Position numbers and translations under genes: made by a program. Positions 36,459 to 43,185 of a stretch of 64,000 nt of DNA are shown in pieces (position 1 is the stretch's first letter; every line of letters begins with the position of its first letter). The notes below the pieces were generated by a model. It saw only the letters and a list, made by a program, of their open reading frames with translations. It did no database searches and was not told the origin of the DNA. Source of the DNA: Azospirillum baldaniorum (GTDB taxonomy: Bacteria > Pseudomonadota > Alphaproteobacteria > Azospirillales > Azospirillaceae). The stretch spans positions 107,501 to 171,500 of the forward strand of contig NZ_CP022254.1 in the NCBI RefSeq assembly GCF_003119195.2. The letters are read 5' to 3'.

Positions 36459-37277
36459 GTGACCGGAAGGTTCGAGCGCTCCCCGAGGCGCGGACGGGCG
36501 GACATCGACGGCGGTCCGGCCTCCTATCTGTCGATGGGGCGGGGCGGCGTTCCGGCTCTGCTGCTGCACGGCTTCGCCGGGGATTCGCTGACCTGGCAGT
36601 TCAACGCCGCGGCGCTGGCCGCCGACCGCCGGGTCCTGGCGGTGGATCTGCCGGGGCACGGCGCCTCGACCCTGGAGGTCGGGGACGGGCGGGTCGCCGC
36701 CTTCGCGCCGTGGCTGCTGCGCCTGCTGAACACCCTGGAGATTCCGCGCGTCCACGCCGTCGGCCACTCCATGGGCGGATACGTCGCCCTGGAACTGGCG
36801 CGTCTGGCACCGGATCGGGTGGCCAGCCTCTCGCTGGTCGCCAGCGCCGGCCTCGGCCCCGATTTCGATCTGGAGTTCCTGCGGCGGGTCGCCGCGCTGG
36901 AGACGGTGGAGGAGGGGCGGGACTGCGCCGCGCGCCTGTTCGCCCGGCCCTGGCTGCTGGCGGGGCGCGTCGGCGAGGTGATGCACGCCCAGGCCACCGA
37001 TTCCCGCCGCCGCGCCGCTCTGGAGCGGATCATCGCCGGCTCCTTCGCCGAGGCGCACCGGTCGCCCGACCCGGTGGACTGGACGGTCTTCCCCATGCCG
37101 ATCCAGTTCCTGTGGGGGCGGGAGGACCGCATCATCCCGGTGCCGACCGCCGACCGCCTGCCCCCCGAAGCGCCGCTTCATCTCTTCGACAAGGCCGGGC
37201 ACTTGCCGCATAGTGAGGCGGCGACCCCCGTCACGGCCACCCTCCGCGACTTCCTGTCCGCATGCGACCCCCGATGA
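36459..37277 (+). CDS. Alpha/beta hydrolase (possible thioesterase or acyltransferase)
   Basis: 272 residues with an alpha/beta hydrolase core: oxyanion segment LLLHGFAGDSLTWQF, nucleophile elbow AVGHSMGGYVAL (Ser about 107), acid in WGREDRIIP and His in KAGHLPHSE. All triad residues are present. It lies between two ACP genes and starts at a GTG seven bases after the first. It may release or transfer acyl groups from ACP; homology alone would also allow an esterase. The resemblance to the AcoC-type acetoin dehydrogenase subunit is only in the hydrolase part. Confidence 0.82.
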   Translation: MTGRFERSPRRGRADIDGGPASYLSMGRGGVPALLLHGFAGDSLTWQFNAAALAADRRVLAVDLPGHGASTLEVGDGRVAAFAPWLLRLLNTLEIPRVHAVGHSMGGYVALELARLAPDRVASLSLVASAGLGPDFDLEFLRRVAALETVEEGRDCAARLFARPWLLAGRVGEVMHAQATDSRRRAALERIIAGSFAEAHRSPDPVDWTVFPMPIQFLWGREDRIIPVPTADRLPPEAPLHLFDKAGHLPHSEAATPVTATLRDFLSACDPR

Positions 37278-37290
37278 CCGATTTCCCCCA

Positions 37291-37569
37291 ATGACCGATT
37301 CCATGTTTGCGCTGATCGCCGAAGAGCTTGCCCGCATCGCCGCCGACAAGGGGGAGACCCTGCCGGCGCTCGGCCCGGACACACGTTTCCTCGGCGGGGA
37401 CCTGCCGATCGACTCCCTCGACCTCGCCACGCTGCTGGTGGTGCTGGAACAGCGCACCGGCAAGGACCCCTTCCGCGCCGGATTCGTCCAGTTCAACACG
37501 GTCGGGGAACTGGCGGCCCTTTACCGTCCGGCCCTCCACCGTCCGGACATGCCCGCCGGGTCCCGATGA
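37291..37569 (+). CDS. Second acyl carrier protein
   Basis: 92 residues with the carrier motif PIDSLDLATLLVVLE (phosphopantetheine Ser within DSLD). It is more diverged than the ACP at 36218. The ATG at 37291 is preferred; upstream in-frame codons run into the hydrolase gene. The stop overlaps the next start by four bases, coupling it to the ligase that probably loads it. Confidence 0.8.
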   Translation: MTDSMFALIAEELARIAADKGETLPALGPDTRFLGGDLPIDSLDLATLLVVLEQRTGKDPFRAGFVQFNTVGELAALYRPALHRPDMPAGSR

Positions 37570-38759
37570 ACCGGCCGCCACCCTCCTGGCTGCATCCCGG
37601 CGTCCGCCTGATCGAGGCGGGGCGAAGCGTCGGCTGGGTGGAGATCGCCGCGCAGGCCGATGCTTTCGAAGCGGCGTTCCGGGCCGCGGGAGGGAGGGCG
37701 GTCCTGCCGCCGCAGGGCGTGCCGGCCCTCGTTGCCGCCCTTGTCGCGGCCGAACGGGTCGGGGTGGAACTGCATCTGTCGCGCCGCGCCTCCGCGGAGA
37801 CGGACGGCAAGCCCCATGGGCCGGGCTTCGCGGTGTTGCTGGAGACCTCCGGCACCACGGGCACGCCGAAGCTGATACGCCACGACTTCCAGCGCCTGCG
37901 CGGACGCCTGCGCGGTGCCGCCGATCCGGACGCGCGTTGGCTGCTGGCCTATGAGCCGGCGGCCTTCGCCGGGCTTCAGGTCATCCTGACGGCTCTGGCG
38001 GCGGGGGCGACGCTGGTGTCGGCGCCCGGCGCCGCTGCGGGGGAACTGGCGCGTCTCGCCGTGAGGCACGCGGTGACCCACATCAGCGCGACGCCAAGCT
38101 TCTGGCGTGCCTTCCTGCTGGCGCTCGACGGCGAGGCGCCGCCCCTGGCGGTCGTCACGCTGGGCGGGGAGGTGGCCGACCAGCCGCTGCTCGACCGGCT
38201 GGCGGAGTGTTTCCCGAACGCGAAGCTTCGGCACATCTACGCCTTGACGGAGGCCGGAGCGCTGTTTGCGGTGGGCGATGGACAGGCCGGGTTTCCCGCC
38301 GCTTGGCTGGATGGCGGCATCGACGGGGTGGGCCTGCGCCTGAGCGACGGCGTGCTGGAGGTGAGCAGCCCCCGCGCGATGCTCGGCTATGGGGATGGCT
38401 GGCTGTCCACCGGCGATGTCGTGGAGGTGCGCGGCGACCGCGCGCTGTTCGCCGGGCGGCTGGACGGTCGGATCAATGTCGGCGGGGTCAAGGTTTCGCC
38501 GGAGGTGGTGGAGCAGGTGCTGCTGGACGTGCCGGGCGTGCGGGACGCCTTGGTTCAGGCCGCGGCCAACCCGGTGACCGGCCACATCCTGACCGCCCTG
38601 GTGGTCCCGGCGCCGGGGGTGGAGGAGGCCGTGCTCCGCGCCGCGATCCGCACCGCCGTGGCCGACCTGCCGCCGGCGGCGCGTCCCCGTCTGGTGACCA
38701 TGACCGGGAGCATCGCCCTGGGGGCGGCGGGCAAGAAGACGCGGAAGGGAACGGCATGA
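37566..38759 (+). CDS. AMP-dependent acyl ligase (ANL superfamily)
   Basis: 397 residues, shorter than typical acyl-CoA synthetases (about 500). The P-loop motif is ETSGTTGTPKLI, followed by HIYALTEAGALF, the STGDVVEV core motif, the hinge LDGRINVGGVKVSPEVVE and a C-terminal catalytic Lys in KKTRKG. The short N-terminal domain is typical of small dedicated ligases. Translational coupling with an ACP suggests that it activates an acid as acyl-AMP and loads it on the carrier. The acid is unknown. Confidence 0.85.
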   Translation: MNRPPPSWLHPGVRLIEAGRSVGWVEIAAQADAFEAAFRAAGGRAVLPPQGVPALVAALVAAERVGVELHLSRRASAETDGKPHGPGFAVLLETSGTTGTPKLIRHDFQRLRGRLRGAADPDARWLLAYEPAAFAGLQVILTALAAGATLVSAPGAAAGELARLAVRHAVTHISATPSFWRAFLLALDGEAPPLAVVTLGGEVADQPLLDRLAECFPNAKLRHIYALTEAGALFAVGDGQAGFPAAWLDGGIDGVGLRLSDGVLEVSSPRAMLGYGDGWLSTGDVVEVRGDRALFAGRLDGRINVGGVKVSPEVVEQVLLDVPGVRDALVQAAANPVTGHILTALVVPAPGVEEAVLRAAIRTAVADLPPAARPRLVTMTGSIALGAAGKKTRKGTA

Positions 38760-39487
38760 GCGGCAAACGGCACGTCATCGTCACCGGCGGCAGCCGCGGG
38801 CTGGGGTTGGGGATCGTCGAGGCGCTGCTGGCCGAGGGCTACCGCGTCTCCACCTGCAGCCGCGCGCCGGGCGAGGCGTTGGAACGGTTGGCCGGTCCCG
38901 ACCTGTTCTGGCAACCCTGCCGCATCGGCGACGGGGAGGCGGTGCGCGCCTTCATGGACGCCGCTCTCGACTGGGGCGGCGGATCGCCGCTGTGGGGGCT
39001 GGTCAACAACGCCGGCATCGCGCGCGAAGGCGTGCTGGCGACCTTCCCGGAGATCGACGTCGAGGAGGTCATCCAGGTCAACCTGACCGGTGCCATCCAG
39101 GTTGCCCGTGCCTTCCTGCGCGCCAAGCTGGTGAAGCGGGGGCCGGGGCGGATCGTCAACATCTCGTCGATCATCGGGCAGCGGGGCTACAATGGGCTGT
39201 CCGCCTATTCGGCGTCGAAGGCGGGGCTGGACGGGCTGACCCGCGCGCTGGCGCGCGAGGTCGGGCGCCTCCAGGTCACCGTCAATTCGGTCGCGCCCGG
39301 CTATCTCGCCACCGAGATGTCCGGCACGCTGGCCGACGGGCAGCGCGACCAGATCGTCCGGCGCACGCCGCTGGGCCGGCTGGGCGACGTGGCCGACGTG
39401 GTGCCGGTGGTCCGTTTCCTGCTGGGCGACGGGGCGGGTTTCGTGACCGGCCAGACCATCGTCGTGGACGGCGGCATCACCGGCTGA
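38756..39487 (+). CDS. 3-oxoacyl-ACP reductase-like SDR (FabG type)
   Basis: 243 residues, a classical SDR close to FabG: VIVTGGSRGLGLGI, LVNNAGIAREG, IVNISSIIGQRG (Ser), SAYSASKAGLDGL (Tyr-x3-Lys), VNSVAPGYLATEM and VVDGGITG. It overlaps the ligase stop (ATGA) and precedes the second KAS III gene by 16 bases. It most likely reduces the 3-oxoacyl group formed by that enzyme. Confidence 0.93.
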   Translation: MSGKRHVIVTGGSRGLGLGIVEALLAEGYRVSTCSRAPGEALERLAGPDLFWQPCRIGDGEAVRAFMDAALDWGGGSPLWGLVNNAGIAREGVLATFPEIDVEEVIQVNLTGAIQVARAFLRAKLVKRGPGRIVNISSIIGQRGYNGLSAYSASKAGLDGLTRALAREVGRLQVTVNSVAPGYLATEMSGTLADGQRDQIVRRTPLGRLGDVADVVPVVRFLLGDGAGFVTGQTIVVDGGITG

Positions 39488-39503
39488 CGGAAGGAGACGC
39501 CCC

Positions 39504-40616
39504 ATGGTGGCCAGCGTGATCGAGGGCGTCGCCCTGGCGGGAATCGTCGCCTGCGTTCCGGAACGGCGCGAGACGGTGGAGGATCTGGCCGCCCGCTTCG
39601 GCGAGGACGCCGCCCGCCGGATCGCCAAGGCCACCGGAATCGAGGCGCGCCATCTGGTGCCCCCTCACCAATGCACCTCCGACCTGGGGGAAGCGGCGGC
39701 GCGGCGCCTGCTGGACCGGTTGGGCTGGGCGACGGACAGCGTCGATCTGCTGGTCATGGTCACCCAGACCCACGACCACATCCTGCCGGCCTCGGGCTAT
39801 CTGCTCCACCATCGGCTGGGACTGGGCAAGGGGGCGGCGGTGCTGGACCTGACGCTCGGCTGCTCGGGCTTCGTGCATGGCCTCTGGACGGCTTCGGCGA
39901 TGCTGAAGGCGGCGGGCGGGCGGCGCGCCCTTCTGGTCGCGGGCGACACGACATCGCGCGTGCTCGACCCCGACGACCGCGCCGTGGCGCCCTTGTTCGG
40001 CGACGCCGCCACGGCCACGGCGCTGGTCATGGAGGAGGGGGGGGCACCCATGGCCTTCGTGCTGGGCAGCGACGGCGCCGGCGCCCCTTACCTCGCCGTT
40101 CCCGGCGGCGGCCTGCGGCGGCCCGGCGAGCCCGCGCACCTGTTCATGGACGGCACCCAGGTCTTCGCCTTCACGCTGCGCGAAGTGCCGGGCAACATCC
40201 GCGCCGTTCTGGAACGCGCCGGCTGGACGATGGGAACGGTGGACCGTCTGGTCCTGCATCAGGCCAACGCCCAGATGATCCGCCACCTCGCGCAGAAGCT
40301 CGGCGCCACGCCCGATCAGACGGTGGTCGGGCTCGCCGGATTCGGCAACACCAGCTCCGCCTCCATTCCCCTGGCGCTGGCCTCCGAGCTGGGGACGGCG
40401 TTGTGCGACGGACCCTTGCGCCTCGTCCTGTCGGGGTTCGGCGTCGGCTGGTCCTGGGGAAGCGTGGCGCTGACCGCCGGTCCGCTCGCCGTTTGCGAGG
40501 TGATGACGCTTCCTGCAAGCCCGGCAGAATCTGCCGGGTCGGAAGCGCAACCGGCAAAGGGTGCCGGGCGGGAGGCAATTCTTGCCGGGCCCTCGGCAAA
40601 AATTGCCGAGCCCTGA
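39504..40616 (+). CDS. 3-oxoacyl-ACP synthase III-like enzyme with low-complexity tail
   Basis: 370 residues. The catalytic triad is complete: Cys in LTLGCSGFVHG, His in VLHQANAQ, Asn in FGNTSSASIP. It is a paralogue of the synthase at 26170. The thiolase fold ends near GVGWSWGSVALTAGP (about 328). The last 35 residues or so, from MTLPASPAESAGSE, are low-complexity and are encoded by palindromes that look regulatory for flagellin. The tail is probably not needed for catalysis. It is the last gene before flagellin. Confidence 0.9.
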   Translation: MVASVIEGVALAGIVACVPERRETVEDLAARFGEDAARRIAKATGIEARHLVPPHQCTSDLGEAAARRLLDRLGWATDSVDLLVMVTQTHDHILPASGYLLHHRLGLGKGAAVLDLTLGCSGFVHGLWTASAMLKAAGGRRALLVAGDTTSRVLDPDDRAVAPLFGDAATATALVMEEGGAPMAFVLGSDGAGAPYLAVPGGGLRRPGEPAHLFMDGTQVFAFTLREVPGNIRAVLERAGWTMGTVDRLVLHQANAQMIRHLAQKLGATPDQTVVGLAGFGNTSSASIPLALASELGTALCDGPLRLVLSGFGVGWSWGSVALTAGPLAVCEVMTLPASPAESAGSEAQPAKGAGREAILAGPSAKIAEP

Positions 40617-40641
40617 TTTGCCCGGAGGCAGGAATTGCCTC
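40520..40641 (+). promoter_or_regulatory. Array of five palindromes upstream of the flagellin promoter (ftr/FlbD-like)
   Basis: Five inverted repeats share a CGGCA/TGCCG-type core: 40520-40538 (CCCGGCAG-AAT-CTGCCGGG), 40551-40567, 40574-40586, 40592-40610 (CTCGGCAA-AAA-TTGCCGAG) and 40625-40641. Their centres are 30, 21, 21 and 32 bases apart, close to whole helical turns, so they face one side of the DNA. They lie about 50-170 bases upstream of the predicted flagellin start, the place for sigma54 activator sites. The pattern resembles Caulobacter ftr elements bound by FlbD, as I recall them. Confidence 0.6.
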
Positions 40642-40662
40642 GCCTGGGCGGCAAATTCGATC

Positions 40663-40677
40663 TGGCCCATTTATTGC
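40663..40677 (+). promoter_or_regulatory. Sigma54 promoter of flagellin
   Basis: TGGCCCATTTATTGC has the invariant GG (40664-40665) and GC (40676-40677) exactly 12 bases apart; CCC replaces CAC in the -24 element. Transcription would start near 40689, about 70 bases before the flagellin ATG. Sigma54 dependence of polar flagellum genes is known in Azospirillum. Confidence 0.65.
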
Positions 40678-40690
40678 CTACTGGTAGCCC

Positions 40691-40707
40691 GAGGGAATTA
40701 GTCCCTC
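40691..40707 (+). promoter_or_regulatory. Leader hairpin of the flagellin mRNA
   Basis: GAGGGA-ATTAG-TCCCTC forms a 6-pair stem that would sit almost at the 5' end of the predicted transcript. Such a stem could stabilise the mRNA or serve as a target for the FlbT regulator, which acts on flagellin leaders in Caulobacter. The ribosome site AAAAGGAG follows at 40744-40751. Confidence 0.45.
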
Positions 40708-40758
40708 TCCGTGCGCGCACCGTCGTACGGACTGAAATCCTCCAAAAGGAGTGACTCC

Positions 40759-42624
40759 ATGGCTACCAGCGACATCTCCCTCTCGTCGTCGATGCGCACG
40801 AACCTGCTGCAGCTGCAGGGCGTCCAGGACTCGATCGCGAAGAAGCAGAACATCCTCTCGACCGGCAACAAGATCAACTCGGCCCTCGACGGCCCGACGT
40901 CGTTCTTCGCCGCGAAGAACCTGACCCAGCGCGCCGGCGATCTGACCGCGCTGAAGGACACGATGGGTCAGGCCATCAGCACCATCAAGGCCGCCGACAA
41001 GGGCTTGTCCTCGATCGACGACATGATCGAGCAGGCGCGCGGCCTGACCACCGCCGCCTATTCCGCTCTGGGCACCGACGCCGGCTCCGTCGCCACCCGC
41101 AAGTCGCTCTCCAACCAGTTCAACGCGCTGAAGGAGCAGATCGACAAGCTGGCCGGCGACTCCGCCTACGGTGGCAAGAACCTGCTGGCGGGCAACGGCC
41201 TGCGGCTGGACTCCACCAGCGACTCGCGCCGCGCCGTCAACACCATCCAGGGCATCGAGAACGCCCGCATCACCAACGTGGTGTCGACCGACACCTACAC
41301 GGTGCGCGTGAAGGGCGACGGCTCCATCGAGGGCGCGGCCGGCGAGATCAACAGCGCCGAAATGGCCCACGGCCTGGTCGGCCTGAAGCTGTCCGGCACG
41401 ATGACCACCTCGGCGGGCAGCTTCTCCGACGTGCAGATCGAGGTCCGCGGCGCCTCGGGCCGCGAGCGGTCGTTCATCGTTACGGACGGCAACGAGTCGC
41501 GCACGATCACCTACTTCGACAACAGCCAGACCATCGCCGCCAACACGACGAGGACGGCCTCGACGGGTACCGCGCAGCTTACCAATGTGACGCTGGGCGG
41601 CACGATCGAAGCCGGCGACAGCTTCACCATCACCGTCGAAGACCAGACCTTCACCTACACCGCCACCGCCGGCGACGTGGCGACGGGTCAGACCGCGCGC
41701 AACAACATCGCCAACCAGCTCAAGGCGTCGATCAACAACGCGCTGGGCGCCAACGGCCGCCTCAGCGGCAAGGACGTCCAGACCGTCACGGTCAACTCGG
41801 GCGGCACGATCACGCTGTCCGGCGCGACGACGACCAACTCCGCCCGTGAGATGACGGTCAAGGCCACCGCCGAGAACGCCCTGACCAAGCGCATCTCCGA
41901 GAGCTTCGCGTCGGGCACCATCGTGTCCTTCACGGTCGACCGCAAGCTGCTGGAGCAGGCCGCCAACGGCGGCAACGGCGTCTCGTCGATCGAGAAGAAG
42001 GTCGACATCCAGATCTCGGTCAGCAACCTGAGCGGCGCCACGGTGACCCGCGACGGCATGTCCAAGCGCGGCGAGGGCAAGCTGGCGGACGGCGAGAACG
42101 CCTACGCGTTCGACACCGGCACGGTGCGCTTCAACGTCGATCAGAAGACCATCAAGCAGGCGGCGGCGGCCAACTCCGCGGCCAACCTGGTCTCGGTGCA
42201 GGTGACCGACGCCAACACCTCCAACGATCTGACGGTGCAGCTCAACGAGCGCAACACCAACGCGATCACGGTGAAGGCCCAGAACCTGACCACCAGCGGC
42301 CAGGGCCTGCGTCTGGACTACGCGCAGAACGACTGGACCGACCGCGCCGACATCGACAAGGCGGTCGCCAGCATCGACTACGCGAAGCAGAACCTGCGGT
42401 CGTCTTCGCAGACGCTGTCGACCAACCTGAACGTCATCACGACCCGTGAGAACTTCACCAAGGAGTTCAGCGACGTGCTGACGGAAGGCGCGAGCAAGCT
42501 GACGCTGGCCGACCAGAACGAGGAAGGTGCGAACCTGCTGATGCTGCAGACCCGTCAGCAGCTCGGCACCATCGCCCTCTCGCTGGCCAACCAGTCGCAG
42601 CAGTCGATCCTGCGTCTGTTCTAA
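40759..42624 (+). CDS. Flagellin
   Basis: 621 residues. Conserved flagellin ends are present: the N-terminal D0/D1 helices (ATSDISLSSSMRTNLLQLQGVQDSIAKKQNILSTGNKINSALD pattern over 2-45) and the C-terminal helices ending QLGTIALSLANQSQQSILRLF. The central domain of roughly 400 residues is rich in Thr, Ser and Asn, giving many possible O-glycosylation sites. The calculated size is about 65 kDa; the known polar flagellin of A. brasilense runs near 100 kDa because it is glycosylated. The ATG at 40759 has AAAAGGAG seven bases upstream. A strong terminator follows. Confidence 0.95.
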   Translation: MATSDISLSSSMRTNLLQLQGVQDSIAKKQNILSTGNKINSALDGPTSFFAAKNLTQRAGDLTALKDTMGQAISTIKAADKGLSSIDDMIEQARGLTTAAYSALGTDAGSVATRKSLSNQFNALKEQIDKLAGDSAYGGKNLLAGNGLRLDSTSDSRRAVNTIQGIENARITNVVSTDTYTVRVKGDGSIEGAAGEINSAEMAHGLVGLKLSGTMTTSAGSFSDVQIEVRGASGRERSFIVTDGNESRTITYFDNSQTIAANTTRTASTGTAQLTNVTLGGTIEAGDSFTITVEDQTFTYTATAGDVATGQTARNNIANQLKASINNALGANGRLSGKDVQTVTVNSGGTITLSGATTTNSAREMTVKATAENALTKRISESFASGTIVSFTVDRKLLEQAANGGNGVSSIEKKVDIQISVSNLSGATVTRDGMSKRGEGKLADGENAYAFDTGTVRFNVDQKTIKQAAAANSAANLVSVQVTDANTSNDLTVQLNERNTNAITVKAQNLTTSGQGLRLDYAQNDWTDRADIDKAVASIDYAKQNLRSSSQTLSTNLNVITTRENFTKEFSDVLTEGASKLTLADQNEEGANLLMLQTRQQLGTIALSLANQSQQSILRLF

Positions 42625-42655
42625 GCCTGAGAGTTCGGGTAGGATTACGCCCGGC

Positions 42656-42687
42656 GGGCGGCGGCGCAAGCCGCCGCCCGTTTCATT
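42656..42687 (+). terminator. Intrinsic terminator after flagellin
   Basis: A perfect 10-pair stem GGGCGGCGGC/GCCGCCGCCC (42656-42665 with 42670-42679) with a GCAA tetraloop is followed by GTTTCATTT. It lies 31 bases after the flagellin stop and should separate flagellin from flbT transcription. Confidence 0.85.
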
Positions 42688-42756
42688 TGGTGCGGCGCTT
42701 TCCGGCAATCGCTTTCCGCTTCCGCGCGCCGCCGAGACAAGGACCGGGTTCGTTTC

Positions 42757-43185
42757 ATGCCTCTGAAGTTCGTTCTCCGCCCCAATGAAAAGGTCATCAT
42801 CAACGGTGCGGTCATCGGGGCCGGCGATCGTCCCGGCTCTTTCTTCCTCTACAACACCGCCAACTTCCTTCGTGGGCGAGAGGTGTTGAAGGAAGAGCAG
42901 ATCGATTGCATCGAGAAGAAGCTCTACTTCGTCATTCAGCTCATCTATATCTTTCCGGAAGATGCGGTGCTCAACCTGCAACGCTTTGCTTCCATTCTGG
43001 CCGAGACGCGCGAAGCCCGGCCGGATTGCCGGGATGACCTTGATGAGATCGAACGGCTGGTCGAGGCGCGCAACCATTACCGCGCCCTGAAAATCTGCCG
43101 GAAGATGTTCAAGGGCGGGTCCGAAGCGTCATCCAACGCCGCCGACGGTGCAGCGGACAGCCCGGCGGTCGATCCGGCGCCGTGA
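42757..43185 (+). CDS. flbT: Flagellum biosynthesis repressor FlbT
   Basis: 142 residues. The N-terminus MPLKFVLRPNEKVIINGAVIGAGDRPGSF is diagnostic for FlbT, an RNA-binding post-transcriptional regulator that controls flagellin mRNA in alphaproteobacteria. In Caulobacter it acts with FlaF, but no flaF gene lies here. The C-terminal 20 residues are low-complexity. AAGGA lies about 12 bases before the ATG. The stop overlaps the GTG start of the giant TPR gene, so regulator and glycosyltransferase are coupled. Confidence 0.92.
   Translation: MPLKFVLRPNEKVIINGAVIGAGDRPGSFFLYNTANFLRGREVLKEEQIDCIEKKLYFVIQLIYIFPEDAVLNLQRFASILAETREARPDCRDDLDEIERLVEARNHYRALKICRKMFKGGSEASSNAADGAADSPAVDPAP

Noticed and set aside
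42688..42705. Sigma54-like TGGTGC element before flbT
   Set aside because: The -12 part reads TTTC; the invariant GC is absent.
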